Positions 25,151 through 35,208 of a stretch of 64,000 bases of DNA are shown piece by piece. This DNA comes from an uncultured Chloroflexota bacterium. Lineage in GTDB: Bacteria > Chloroflexota > Anaerolineae > Anaerolineales > Anaerolineaceae. The notes under the pieces were generated by a model. That model saw only the letters and a list, made by a program, of their open reading frames with translations, made no database searches and was not told the DNA's origin. The translations under genes were made by a program, and so were the position numbers. Within the stretch, counting starts at the first letter, position 1; every line of letters starts with the position of its first letter. The stretch covers positions 17,785 to 81,784 of the forward strand of contig CADATZ010000033.1 of the NCBI GenBank assembly GCA_902791025.1. The letters are read 5' to 3'.

Positions 25151-27028
25151 ATGGCAGAAAATGTAAAGAAGACCAAACCCATCGCATTCAAAGCAGAGAC
25201 ACAGCAGCTTCTCGATATCCTGATCAACTCCATTTATTCAGACAAGGATGTCTTTTTGAGGGAGCTTGTTTCCAATGCCTCGGATGCGATCACAAAACTG
25301 AACTTCGTAATGCTCACCGACCATGATGTTCTGGATGCCGACGCGGCACCGGAGATCCGTGTAAAAGTCGACAAAGACGCAAAAACACTGACCGTCAGCG
25401 ACAACGGTCTCGGCATGACAGCCGACGAAATGAAAGAATACCTCGGCACTATCGCCCACTCCGGCGCTAAAGCCCTGCTGGAAAGTGCCGGAAAAGATCA
25501 GGCAAAATCCATCAATGATCTGATCGGTCAGTTCGGTGTCGGCTTTTACGCCGCTTTTATGGTTGCGGATTCCATTGATGTGATATCCCGGTCCTACAAA
25601 AAGGATGAACCCGCTGCGCTCTGGCATTCCGATGGAGCCGGTACATTCACAGTGGGCCCAGCAGAACGGGAACACCGCGGGACCGATATTGTCATCAAAC
25701 TCAAGGAAGACGCTGCGGAATATGCCGACGATTTTAAGATCCGCGAGATCATTCGTAAGCACTCCAACTATATTCCGTACCCGATTTATCTGAATGAAGA
25801 AACCGAACAGATCAACGCGGCCAATGTCATCTGGCGAAGTTCCGCTTCTGAACTGAAGGATGAGGATTACAAGACCTTCTATCAGAACTTTACAATGGAT
25901 TTCAACGAACCGCTGAAGCGTCTGCACCTTTCCATCGATGCTCCGGTACAAATGTATGCGCTGCTCTTCATTCCCGTAACCGCGGAACGCAACATGTTCT
26001 CTCTGCGCAAGGAAGACGGCTTACAACTATACGCAAGAAAAGTTCTCATCCAGGATTACTGCACCGACCTGCTCCCGCGCTATTACCGCTTTATCCAGGG
26101 TGTCATCGACTCTGAGGATATCCCGCTCAACGTCTCCAGGGAAACCATGCAGGCCAACCGCGTGATCGTCACATTGAAAAAGATCCTCACCGGCAAGGTC
26201 ACGGATATGCTGAAGAAATGGGGCACCGACGATCCGGAAGGTTACGCGAAATTCTGGACCAGCTTCGGCGACTTCATCTGCGAAGGGATCATCACCGAGC
26301 AGGATGCAAAGGATCCGCTCACTCCGCTGCTTCGCTTCCACACCATGAACCATGGTACGGAATGGCGCTCCCTTTCCGACTACTTCCAGGAAATGAAACC
26401 AGAACAGAAGAAGATTTACTACGTCCTCGGTGATAATCTTGAAACACTGCGCAACAGTCCACACACCGAAAAGCTGCGCAAGGATGGTATTGACGTCTTG
26501 CTGCTGGATAAGGTTTATGATCCCTTTGTCATGACAGCCCTGCAGAAATATCAGGACTGCGAGATCGTCAATGCAGCCTCCGAAGGAGATAAGAAGGAAG
26601 AAGAAAAACCCGCTGAGGATGAAGACAAAGAGAACAAAGAAAGCGACAAGAAAGAGGAAACTCCCGAAAATAAAGCCTTGACGGATCTCTTTGCCGCATC
26701 ACTTGGTGATCTTGTCTCCGCTGTCCGCACCACAGACCGGCTTGTTTCCTCTCCGGCACGTCTGGTTGAATCCGAAGGGGCAATTCCGCAGGAATACCAA
26801 CGCATCTACAAGGCCATGCAGCAGGAATACACCGCACCGAAAAAAGTTCTGGAGCTGAATCCGGAGCATCCACTGATCCAAAAAGTCTCCGGGTGTCAGG
26901 ATGAAGAACTTCGGAACCAGATCATTGCTCAAATTTATGATGACGCCATGATCATGGACGGAGAAGCTCCGGATCAGGTAGCAATGCTGGAACGTCTGCA
27001 AAACCTGATGCTGAAACTGCTGAATTAA
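25151..27028 (+). CDS. htpG: Chaperone HtpG (Hsp90)
   Basis: The 625-residue protein has the full Hsp90 layout. The GHKL ATPase domain carries ELVSNASDAI, DNGLGMT, GTIAHSGAK and GQFGVGFYAAF motifs. The middle domain has the catalytic arginine region (LPLN-type PLNVSRE). The C-terminal dimerisation domain follows. An acidic, Lys/Glu-rich insertion (about 478-510, KKEEEKPAEDEDKENKE) precedes the C-terminal domain, which is unusual for bacterial HtpG. It refolds client proteins in the cytoplasm. The ribosome site GAGGTGAAAGT precedes the ATG, and a terminator follows at 27071. Confidence 0.95.
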   Translation: MAENVKKTKPIAFKAETQQLLDILINSIYSDKDVFLRELVSNASDAITKLNFVMLTDHDVLDADAAPEIRVKVDKDAKTLTVSDNGLGMTADEMKEYLGTIAHSGAKALLESAGKDQAKSINDLIGQFGVGFYAAFMVADSIDVISRSYKKDEPAALWHSDGAGTFTVGPAEREHRGTDIVIKLKEDAAEYADDFKIREIIRKHSNYIPYPIYLNEETEQINAANVIWRSSASELKDEDYKTFYQNFTMDFNEPLKRLHLSIDAPVQMYALLFIPVTAERNMFSLRKEDGLQLYARKVLIQDYCTDLLPRYYRFIQGVIDSEDIPLNVSRETMQANRVIVTLKKILTGKVTDMLKKWGTDDPEGYAKFWTSFGDFICEGIITEQDAKDPLTPLLRFHTMNHGTEWRSLSDYFQEMKPEQKKIYYVLGDNLETLRNSPHTEKLRKDGIDVLLLDKVYDPFVMTALQKYQDCEIVNAASEGDKKEEEKPAEDEDKENKESDKKEETPENKALTDLFAASLGDLVSAVRTTDRLVSSPARLVESEGAIPQEYQRIYKAMQQEYTAPKKVLELNPEHPLIQKVSGCQDEELRNQIIAQIYDDAMIMDGEAPDQVAMLERLQNLMLKLLN

Positions 27029-27165
27029 GAAGTTGTAAGTTATAAGTTATAAGTTATAAATTCAAAAATGAAGGCCGCTCCTGCGGCCTTTTATAATACC
27101 TGTTGAGGGTGTCAACTTCCAACCTATCACTTTCAACTTCCAACTTCCAACTTATAACTTCCCAC
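27029..27165. repeat. Short-word inverted array around the htpG terminator
   Basis: TTATAAGTTATAAGTTATAA on the left and CAACTTCCAACTTATAACTTCC words on the right flank the terminator at 27071-27094. It contains no coding sequence. Confidence 0.65.
27071..27094 (+). terminator. Rho-independent terminator of htpG
   Basis: A short GC-rich stem, AAGGCCGC/GCGGCCTT with a TCCT loop, is followed by TTTA. Confidence 0.75.
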
Positions 27166-28465
27166 CCCTTTTCCTCATCTTCCTTAAAGCCTTCCGCAGT
27201 TTCTTCTTAAAATGGCGGAAAGTCCACTCAAAAAAACCCGGTTCCGATGCTTGGGAAGTCATCATTTGGGGATCCGGCATTCCATGAGCAGGAATATATT
27301 GCATCGGAGGATATGATGGCAGCACTGGCTTTTGGAATGAAACCTGTTGAGGTATCTGGCTCTGCATACCAACCGAATAATTCGGCATAAACACCTGCGG
27401 AGACATCTGCGCACCCGGCACCATCCAGCCTTGCGCATTATATTGCGGTGCCATCTGCACCTGCGGCGGTGAAAAATCAAAAGATTTTTTCAAATCCGCT
27501 GCGGCATGTTCAATATCTTCCTCAAATGAACGGATCGAAACGTACCGATCTTCCGGTTTCATGCTCAAAGCATGCATAATGGCTTTATCCGCACCCTCAG
27601 GGATATTCACACCCAACTCCCGCGGACTTTGCATCTCCCGCCCCATGGCACGATCCGGAGCAGCTGTTGGAAGATTTCCAGTCAATGCCCGATAAAAGGT
27701 AGCACCCATCGCGTAAACATCCGTCCAGGATCCCTGTTCGGTTCCACTGCCGGGATATTGTTCCAGCGGAGCATACCCCGGTTTGATAATCGACGCGGCA
27801 TTTTGCGTTTCCTCACCGATACTGAAACGCGCTGCCCCGAAATCCAGCAGTTTTGCATGACCATCGACCGTCAGATAAATATTATCGGGAGAGATATCAC
27901 GATGAAGCAAACCAGTATGATGGAGATCATCCAAAGCCAGCATGATCGGACAAAGGATCTGCATTGCTTCCGTAAAAGAGATGCTCCCCCCTCGTGCCTG
28001 CAGATAATCCTTCAGTGACTTTCCGTTGATATATTCCATCACGATATAAGCGGTATTGTTCTGTCGGAAAAAATGCAGAACATTGACAATATTGGGATGA
28101 GAACTGAAATTTCCAAGAATCAGAGCTTCTTTGAAGAAGAGATTTACTCCCTTCTTCAGCTTAGCTTTGGCATCATCATCAATGGGTGCAACAAACAAAC
28201 CACGCTCTCTGGTTACCAAACCCGAGGGATAATATTCCTTCACTGCCACGATCCGCCAGGCATTCAGATCCCAGCCAATATATGTGATGCCGAATCCACC
28301 TTGACCCAGCGCCTTACCGATCAGATAATTTTGATTTAAAACCGTTCCGGGAGTGAGATGCTGTGGACTCACCTGTATATGTGCAGCATCAGCACCACAA
28401 TGCGGACATGGATTCAACCCGCCTGTGTTCTGAAAGCAAGACAAACATATACCAGTAATGTTCAT
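27152..28465 (-). CDS. Serine/threonine protein kinase with N-terminal zinc ribbon
   Basis: The ATG at 28465 has AGGAGAG upstream. The 437-residue protein starts with a zinc-ribbon (CLSCFQNTGGLNPCPHCG). The Hanks-type kinase domain follows: ALGQGGFGITY (P-loop), VAVKEYYP (catalytic Lys), HRDISPDNIYL (catalytic loop), DFGAAR and GYAPLEQY. The activation-segment APLEQ motif resembles that of the zinc-ribbon kinase group in anaerobes. From about 320 there is a Pro/Gln-rich tail and a basic C-terminus (FKKKLRKALRKMRKR), with no membrane segment. Its substrate is unknown. Confidence 0.87.
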   Translation of the reverse strand: MNITGICLSCFQNTGGLNPCPHCGADAAHIQVSPQHLTPGTVLNQNYLIGKALGQGGFGITYIGWDLNAWRIVAVKEYYPSGLVTRERGLFVAPIDDDAKAKLKKGVNLFFKEALILGNFSSHPNIVNVLHFFRQNNTAYIVMEYINGKSLKDYLQARGGSISFTEAMQILCPIMLALDDLHHTGLLHRDISPDNIYLTVDGHAKLLDFGAARFSIGEETQNAASIIKPGYAPLEQYPGSGTEQGSWTDVYAMGATFYRALTGNLPTAAPDRAMGREMQSPRELGVNIPEGADKAIMHALSMKPEDRYVSIRSFEEDIEHAAADLKKSFDFSPPQVQMAPQYNAQGWMVPGAQMSPQVFMPNYSVGMQSQIPQQVSFQKPVLPSYPPMQYIPAHGMPDPQMMTSQASEPGFFEWTFRHFKKKLRKALRKMRKRGGKL

Positions 28466-28516
28466 TACCAAACCTCTCTCCTTTACCATTTTACATGAAT
28501 TTAAGCATTTGTTCAA

Positions 28517-28672
28517 GGAGATAGGGATTGAGGGTTGGGAATTAGGGAATGGGAGTTAGAGATTTTGGGTAGATGTTAAGCGTTAGGATGTAACTGGAAA
28601 ATATCCAACTAACACCTAACACCTAATCCCTATCCCCTAATTCCCATTCCCTACCACCTACATCCTCCAATA
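28517..28672. repeat. Short-word inverted array between the kinase and parvulin genes
   Basis: AGGGATTGAGGGTTGGGAAT-type words on the left are answered by CTAACACCTAATCCCTATCC words on the right. The array can fold as an imperfect hairpin of about 150 nt. It lies in the divergent gap 28466-28760 that must also hold both promoters. Confidence 0.75.
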
Positions 28673-28760
28673 ATAAAATTCCCAACTTTAATACAATCTT
28701 AACAATTCAACGGTACAATTGGGTGTAATGGTTTAACGTAAAAAAGAGAGGTTACCACAT

Positions 28761-31700
28761 ATGTCTTTCAATAAAAAAACGATTTATATTTTAATGGTAT
28801 TCATCATGGCAGCCGCACTGGCCGCGTGCACCGGTCAGACGACAGTGCCTACCGCTACAGTGGCACCCACTGTAGAAGAACCAACCGCAGCTCCTGCGGC
28901 AGAAACAGTTGAAGAAAAGACTGATGAATCTGCATCAACCGAAGCAGAAACAGAAGCCGCAGCGACTGACGAAGAAAAACCTGCGGAAGAAACTGCCGTT
29001 GAAGAAACCGCTGAAGATACTGCCGCAGCAGAAAAATCCGAAGAAAAACCTGCTGAAGCTGAAGTGAACGCTGAAGAAACAGCTGAGGCAACAGCCGAAA
29101 CTACAGAAGAAACTGCTGCCACAGCTCCAACAGAAGAAACACAAGCTGAAACCGAGGAAACAACAGTGACTGAGGAAACTTCATCTGAAACCACCACTGT
29201 TGAAGAATCCGCGAAAACAGAGGAAGCAGCTTCCGATAAAAAAACTGATGCTGAAACTGAAGAAACAGCAGTGACTGAGGAAACTTCAGTTGAAACCACC
29301 GCTGTCGAAGAAACCGCAGAAACAACTGATTCTGTCTCCCATGAAAAGGCTGAAGCTGTCCCCACCGCTGAAACCGCAGAACCGGCAGATGCAGACAATC
29401 AATACGCGGCAACCGTTGACGGCGAAGGAGTTTCCCTCGAAGATTTCGAGCAAATGGCTGTTTTCAACCGCTATCAATATCTGAACCAGTATGCACAGTA
29501 CGCCCAGATGTACTCTATGTACGGTCTTCCGCTTGACTCCCTCGACGAACAGGTAGAAGGGATTCTCGGCGAAAATGGAAAAGAACGTCTGGGTTCCGAA
29601 GTTATTGATCAGTTGACTTATGACAAGGTTCTGAAATTTGAAGCAGAAAAAGAAGGTCTCGAACTTTCTGACGAAGACGTCTATAACCAGCTGAAAACAA
29701 TGTTCGGTTACGAAGAACCGGCAGCGGAAGAAGAAGGCCCGATGGGATTGCCCTCCTTCAACGTTGAACCGGCAGCAACCGAAAGCGAATCCGACAAATA
29801 CGCAGATTTCCAGAAATACGCTGAATCAGTTCTCAGCCAGGGTTATGGCGGAGCAGTCTCCTTCAATTTCATCAAGAATTACGCCAGAAACATTCTTCTT
29901 GACAACCGCATGTTTGAAGCATCTCTCGAGGATCGTGTTTTCGAAGCAGAAATGGTCAATGCACGTCACATTCTCGTTGAAGACGAAGAAACGGCCAAAG
30001 ATATTCTCGCCCGTCTGGAAGCAGGAGAGGAATGGGACGCTCTTGCCAGCGAAAACTCTCTGGACACCGCCAACAAAGATAACAGCGGCAGTCTCGGCTG
30101 GTTTGGCCGCGGCGAAATGGTTGCCGAATTCGAACAGGCCGCTTTTGCTCTCGAACCTGGTGAAATCAGCGACCCTGTTCAGACATCCTACGGTTATCAC
30201 ATCATCGCAAGTGATGGAAAGGAAGTCCGCCCGTTAAGTGGTGCCGCTCTGCAGGCTGCACAAAGTGAAGCTTATGATGAGTGGACGCTTGAAATGCGTG
30301 CAAAGCACGATATCCAGTCTTATCCGGAAGTATGGCTGGATGCAGTACCGATGGAACCGGCCTTCGTCTCCCTCAATCCCGCACCTGCCGCAGATGATGC
30401 AACTGCTGATGCCGAAGCAGAAACCGTAAGTACAGATGGAGCCGAAGCCGTCGCCGCTGTTGCCGAAACAGTTGAAGAAGCATCTGCCGAAGCTGAAGCT
30501 GCTGAAGCCGCTGCCGCTGTTGCCGAAACAGTTGAAGAAGCATCTGCCGAAAAACAGTTGAAGAAGCATCTGCCGAAGCTGAAGCTGTTGAAGCCGTCGC
30601 CGCTGTTGCCGAAACAGTTGAAGAAGCATCTGCTGAAGCTGAAACAGCCGAAGCCGCTGCCGCTGTTGCCGAAACAGTCGAAGAAGCATCTGCTGAAGCT
30701 GAAGCTGCTGAAGCCGTCGCCGCTGTCATCAATGGAACTGACATCACCGCGGATGAGTTCGTACAGGAAGCTGTTTTCAACCGCTATCAGGTTCTTTCCT
30801 CTTATCAGCAGTATGTCCAATATGCCAGTATGCTCGGCATTTCCATGGATGAGATCAACAGCTATTACGAAAACCTGCTGGGCGAATCCGGAAAAGAAGA
30901 ATTCGGCAATCAAACGCTTGAACAGCTGTACTATGCCAAAATGCTCGATTTCGAAGCTGAAGAAATGGGCATCACAGTCAGCCCAAAGGATGCCGAAAAC
31001 CGCATGAAGCAAATGTTCGGCTACGAAGACGCAGCCAATGAAGCGGAAGCTTCTCTTGGGTTGGAATCATTCAACCTTGAGGACGAATTGGTCGATGCAG
31101 ATGCTGAAGATTTGGGCTTCAGAGCCTTTATGGAATCGGACATTTCCGAAGCATTCGATAATAAAATCTCCTATGATTTTTACCTCGATTATATCCGCCA
31201 CAGCTTGATCGAAAGAGCCATTATCGACAAACTCTTTGAGGAAAAGGCTCCGGAACCGAAACAGGAAGAACAGGTCAACGCCCGTCACATTCTCGTGGAG
31301 GATGAAGAAACAGCCAAAGAAATCATCGCCAAACTGGAAGCAGGTGAAGACTGGGATGCTCTGGCTGCAGAATACTCATTGGACACCGGAAATAAAGATT
31401 ACGGCGGATCCCTTGGCTGGTTTGGCCGTGACGTGATGGTCGATGAATTTGAAGAAGCCGCTTTTGCCCTGGAACCAGGTGAGATCAGTGAACCAGTGAA
31501 GTCAAGCTTTGGCTGGCACATCATTGCCAGCGATGGAAAAGAAATGCGTCCTGTTCAAGATGAAACCGCCGTCCGCGATGAGATCTATAACGAATGGTAC
31601 GAAGGTCTCGCCGAAAAATATCAGCGCGAATCCTATCCTGAAATTTGGCTGCCGCTTGTTCCGGAAGAACCTGCTTTCACTCCAGTCGTAATCGAAGCCA

Positions 31701-32107
31701 CGGCAGAAGACAGCAAATCTTCGACCTTCCACATCATATCTGATGAAAACGGTACCGTAACGGATGAAGAAGTCACTGTAGAAAACACAGATAACGGCGA
31801 AGTTGAACTCACCATCGAAAACACCGAACAGACCGTTATCACCCCGGCTGAAGGCGAGCAGGAAGGCGAAGAACAGCACAGCGGCAATACCGAACAGACT
31901 GTTAATACTTCCTCTGAAAATGAAAAAGAAGACGAGGAAGAACTCAGCATCGACAATACCGAGCAGGTAGTTGAAGCCTACACCATCAACAACGATGCGG
32001 AAAACAATGACCAGCCGGAAGCAAAACCGACAGAAGTGAAATCTGATGTCGAAAGTGCTGAAAAAGAAGATGCTCTGCTTCTCAATAATGATGAAGAGAA
32101 TAAGTAG
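28761..32107 (+). CDS. Double-parvulin foldase lipoprotein, broken by a frameshift at about 30550
   Basis: The first frame (from 28761) encodes a lipoprotein signal (LAAC, Cys 23), an acidic Glu/Thr/Ala-rich region of about 190 residues, a SurA-like helical part, and a parvulin domain (VNARHILVEDEETAKDI to GYHIIASDGKE). Then come 20-residue repeats of the AAVAETVEEASAEAEA type. At an A5 run (30550-30554) the frame breaks. The second frame continues the same repeats, a second helical part and a second parvulin domain (VNARHILVEDEETAKEI to GWHIIASDGKE), ending at 32107. The parvulin halves are near-identical, so the gene arose by internal duplication. Whether the break is an assembly error, a decay event or phase variation is unknown. 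Extracytoplasmic protein folding is the likely job. Confidence 0.7.
30441..30727 (+). repeat. Coding 60-bp tandem repeats with a 26-nt slippage insertion
   Basis: Four copies of a 60-bp unit (20 codons) occupy the linker between the parvulin domains. In the second unit an extra 26 nt is present: a near-duplicate of a 24-nt segment plus two extra A bases, so GAAACAG becomes GAAAAACAG. The net +2 shifts the frame. Confidence 0.8.
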
Positions 32108-32338
32108 AAAGTCAGTGGTCAGTGGTCAGTGGTCAGTGGTTAGTAGTTAGTAGTTCGACATTAGACATTAGACTTTAGACTTTTGACCTTAGACAGCAGA
32201 CTTTAGAAACAAAGAAAAACGGTTGTGATGATAAACTTCACAACCGTTTTTTTACTTAAAGACCTGCTTATTAACTTTTAACTACTAACTACCAACTACT
32301 AACTACCAACTTACAACTTACAACTTCTAACTCCCAAC
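32108..32338. repeat. Short-word inverted array around a terminator
   Basis: CAGTGGTCAGTGGTTAGTAG and ATTAGAC words on the left, and CTAACTACCAACTACTAAC words on the right, flank the terminator at 32216-32253. The right end overlaps the last codons and stop of tsaD. Confidence 0.75.
32216..32253. terminator. Bidirectional terminator between the parvulin gene and tsaD
   Basis: The stem AAAACGGTTGTGA pairs with TCACAACCGTTTT, followed by TTT. AAAAA on the other side makes it usable from both strands. Confidence 0.8.
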
Positions 32339-33370
32339 TCTCGCCAGCGGCCAGTTTGGGATGACGTCCATATCCAGACCGTCGAATTTTCCGGTGAGGA
32401 ACCGCCGGTATCCTGCTGCGCCGATCATCGCGCCGTTGTCCGTACAATATGCCAGTTTTGGAATATAGACCTTGAACTCATTCTGCTTTTCCAGGAAAGT
32501 ATCCCGCAGGCACTTATTCGCGGAAACACCACCGGCAATAACGATATTCTTCGCGTTATACTCCCGAGCTGCACGCATGGTCTTCTCAAAGAGGATGCTG
32601 ACGACCGATTTCTGGAAGCTTGCCGCCAGATCGGGGACGTTCAGCGTTTCACCGTTTTTCTGAAGATTCTGGACCGTCCGCAGCACCGAGGTCTTCACCC
32701 CGCTGAAGGAAAAATCATAGGTCCCCGGCATTTTCGCCACATGGAACTGATAGGCATCCGGATTCCCTCCCACAGAAGCTTTCTGGATCGAAGGACCGCC
32801 CGGATATTCCAGGCCAAGCAGACGTGCTGTCTTATCGAAAGCCTCCCCTGCTGCGTCATCCAGCGTACCGCCGAGACGCTCATAGGTCAGGTGATCCCGC
32901 AGCAGGATCACTTCCGAATGACCTCCTGAAACCAACAGCACGATCGCGGGGAATTCAGGCTCCGGAGGAACCACCTCATCCCGGTCAGAGTAGACCCAGG
33001 AAGAATAAATATGTCCCTCCAGATGGTTGATCCCAATCAATGGGAGACCGGTCGCCATGGCAAGTCCCTTTGCCGCATTCATACCCACAACCAGAGAGCC
33101 GGCAAGTCCCGGTCCCCGGGTGACGGCAATTGCGTCGATATCGGAATAACTCATATGAGCTTTGTTCATCACCTCGTCGATCACGGGATAAACGGCAAGA
33201 ACATGCTGCCGGGAGGCAACCTCCGGGAACACACCGCCATACTGTTTATGGATATCGATCTGAGTGGAAATAAAATCTGAAACAATGCGTCGACCGTCCT
33301 CAACAATTGCGGCCGCGGTCTCATCACAGCTGCTTTCAATTCCCAAAATACGAATAGTCTTCTCTGCCAT
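32327..33370 (-). CDS. tsaD: tRNA N6-threonylcarbamoyladenosine transferase TsaD
   Basis: The ATG at 33370 gives MAEKTIRILGIESSCDETAAAI, the normal start of the family, and 347 residues. The Kae1/TsaD motifs are present: NHLEGHIYSSW with the two metal-binding histidines, LLVSGGHSEV, GEAFDKTARLLGL, YPGGP and IAGGVSANKCLR. It transfers the threonylcarbamoyl group onto A37 of ANN-decoding tRNAs together with TsaB and TsaE, which are not in this window. Palindromic GGGACAGTCCC sequences lie in the upstream gap. No nearby ribosome site is obvious. Confidence 0.95.
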   Translation of the reverse strand: MAEKTIRILGIESSCDETAAAIVEDGRRIVSDFISTQIDIHKQYGGVFPEVASRQHVLAVYPVIDEVMNKAHMSYSDIDAIAVTRGPGLAGSLVVGMNAAKGLAMATGLPLIGINHLEGHIYSSWVYSDRDEVVPPEPEFPAIVLLVSGGHSEVILLRDHLTYERLGGTLDDAAGEAFDKTARLLGLEYPGGPSIQKASVGGNPDAYQFHVAKMPGTYDFSFSGVKTSVLRTVQNLQKNGETLNVPDLAASFQKSVVSILFEKTMRAAREYNAKNIVIAGGVSANKCLRDTFLEKQNEFKVYIPKLAYCTDNGAMIGAAGYRRFLTGKFDGLDMDVIPNWPLARVGS

Positions 33371-33389
33371 ACGTTGTCTTAATCCGGGG

Positions 33390-33460
33390 ACTGTCCCCAT
33401 TGCTGAATTGATAAATTTCACGTTAGCCGGGACAGTCCCATAAAGGGACAGTCCCGGGCA
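33390..33460. repeat. GGGACAGTCCC palindrome cluster upstream of tsaD
   Basis: GGGGACTGTCCCC is followed at about 40 bp by CCGGGACAGTCCC and GGGACAGTCCCGGG separated by 5 bp. A related GGGACAGTCCC lies at about 4036-4046. This is a dispersed short palindrome of unknown role. Confidence 0.55.
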
Positions 33461-33480
33461 TAATACCTAACCCCTAATGG

Positions 33481-34707
33481 TTACTTTGCCGGTACGTCAA
33501 TAATCAGGCGATACGGATAATCCGTAAGCGGAGCGACCTTGCCATCCGCGTCCATATAATAAGTATCTTCGATCCTGACACCGAAAGCCTCCGGACGATC
33601 CGGATAATAAAGTCCCGGTTCAATGGTAAACACGGCTCCGGGTACCAGCAGATCTTTATCGGAGGAGGTCTTGGAACTGAAAGGACGTTCGTGAATGTTC
33701 AGCCCGACACCATGTCCGACCGAGTGCATATAACCGTTCGTCACCTTCACATCATCATCAACCGTCACATGACCATGAGATTTGAAATAATCACAGGTCA
33801 TTTGCTGCAGATCCTTGAATTTCATATTCGGACGGGCTTTTTCAGCAAGCAGATCATGGATCTCCTTGACCTCCGCATAAGCCACTTTGACCTCATCCGG
33901 CGCCCAGCCAATGCACCAGGTACGGGTAAAATCACCGAAGTAACCGCCGCCCATTCCGCAAGGGAAGAAGTCATAAACGATTGACTTACCCGCCATCAGC
34001 GGCTCGTCATCATTTCCCTGGTTATGTGGAACACCTGCATCCCGGCCTTGAGAGAAAATCGTTCCTTCAGGATTTTCCGCACCCAGCTCACCCAGCCATA
34101 GATTGATCAGCGCCTTGATCTTACCGATGGTGACAGGTGTACCGTCATCGTCCATCAGGACACCGTCATGCAGGTATTTGGATTTGATATGATCCTCAAC
34201 CCGTCCGACTACTGTTGTCACGATGGAACACATGTGACGGATCATTTCGATCTCCTCCGGGTCCTTGGTATACCGGGCTTCATTGAGGATCTCATCACCG
34301 GCACCGCCGACAAATTCCAGCTCCGGCAGCTTGTTTTGAAGCTGCTGGAGAGTCTGAAACGCTGTATTGAACTCAACACGTCCGCAAAGCGCGATTCGTC
34401 CGGAAGTGACGCCGGCATATTTCAGCGCGGCAAGCAATGTATTGGTCCGCTCGGTACAGTCACGGTAACGGCTGACTTCCAGATCACTGTAGCACACCCC
34501 TTTGAGAGAAGTCAATGCAGCGGTATCACGCTCCATCACACGATAGAAAAGCAGCGGTTCCCGGTCTTTCATCACCAAAACATCAGCCTGTGTAAAGAAG
34601 GCATCGCCGACAAAATAAGTCAAAAACGGGTTATGTTCCCGTGAACCTGAGATTAATATCGCGTCAAGTTTCTTTTGCGCCATCAGCGCCTGGATTTGTT
34701 TTTTCAT
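33481..34707 (-). CDS. M24-family aminopeptidase (Xaa-Pro dipeptidase-like)
   Basis: The 408-residue protein has an N-terminal creatinase-like domain and a C-terminal pita-bread metallopeptidase domain. All five metal ligands are visible: D in VYDFFP, D in FGDFTRTW, H in SVGHGVGLNIHE, E in FTIEPGLY and E in VRIEDTYY. It should remove N-terminal residues next to proline or act as a dipeptidase in the cytoplasm. It is followed on the same strand by tsaD after a 110-bp gap, and preceded by a small membrane protein gene only 17 bp away, so the three genes may share a transcript. Confidence 0.9.
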   Translation of the reverse strand: MKKQIQALMAQKKLDAILISGSREHNPFLTYFVGDAFFTQADVLVMKDREPLLFYRVMERDTAALTSLKGVCYSDLEVSRYRDCTERTNTLLAALKYAGVTSGRIALCGRVEFNTAFQTLQQLQNKLPELEFVGGAGDEILNEARYTKDPEEIEMIRHMCSIVTTVVGRVEDHIKSKYLHDGVLMDDDGTPVTIGKIKALINLWLGELGAENPEGTIFSQGRDAGVPHNQGNDDEPLMAGKSIVYDFFPCGMGGGYFGDFTRTWCIGWAPDEVKVAYAEVKEIHDLLAEKARPNMKFKDLQQMTCDYFKSHGHVTVDDDVKVTNGYMHSVGHGVGLNIHERPFSSKTSSDKDLLVPGAVFTIEPGLYYPDRPEAFGVRIEDTYYMDADGKVAPLTDYPYRLIIDVPAK

Positions 34708-34724
34708 ATACAGTGCCTTTTCAT

Positions 34725-35114
34725 TTAGTCATCTATGCCGGAACGGAATTCAACCGCTTCCCGTGCTCTCCACAAAATTTCTGCCAAAACCCCGCCGCCT
34801 ACACAAATCATAATGATCGTTGGCGTCAGGACACGCCCCATCTGGAACCACAGCAGCAGTACAGCGATCATCGCCGTACCGATCGCTTCCCGCACCACCG
34901 TCGGCGGATTAATGCGCCGCCAGGTAAAAAAATACCGGTTCATAAGTGCATAGAAAGGGAGCATGATCCCGCAGATGAACAGAAAAAGAGCAAGGAAGAA
35001 CAGCCAGCGTTCACGAAGATAGGGCTGAGTATACATCACCAGATAGTACAGCCCCGCTCCGGAAGGTATCGCCAGCATGTTGCCCAACAGGAAGTAAGTG
35101 AACACGTTCTTCAT
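34725..35114 (-). CDS. Small four-helix membrane protein of unknown function
   Basis: The protein has 129 residues with about four hydrophobic segments (for example YFLLGNMLAIPSGAGLYYLVM, WLFFLALFLFICGIMLPFYAL, IGTAMIAVLLLWF and IIMICVGGGVLAEIL). It matches no family I recognise. The ATG at 35114 has no ribosome site, but TATAAT lies 8 nt upstream, so a leaderless mRNA is likely. A TTG directly before the ATG is an alternative first codon. Confidence 0.6.
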   Translation of the reverse strand: MKNVFTYFLLGNMLAIPSGAGLYYLVMYTQPYLRERWLFFLALFLFICGIMLPFYALMNRYFFTWRRINPPTVVREAIGTAMIAVLLLWFQMGRVLTPTIIMICVGGGVLAEILWRAREAVEFRSGIDD

Positions 35115-35122
35115 CAATATAC

Positions 35123-35128
35123 ATTATA
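35123..35128 (-). promoter_or_regulatory. -10 box 8 nt before the small membrane protein (leaderless candidate)
   Basis: On the minus strand, TATAAT is followed by GTATATTG and then the ATG at 35114. It lies in the 94-bp divergent gap to the histidine kinase gene, which has its own TATAAT at 35175-35180. Confidence 0.5.
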
Positions 35129-35208
35129 AATGAAGAATGATAAAAATAAGGTGAATAATGAGAAAAAATACAGGTATAATTAAAAAAATAGTATTTTTGG
35201 GAGAGATA

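Noticed and set aside
28835..29398. Ser/Val-rich minus-strand frame opposite the acidic lipoprotein region
   Set aside because: Its low complexity mirrors the Glu/Thr/Ala codons of the plus strand, so it is a shadow.
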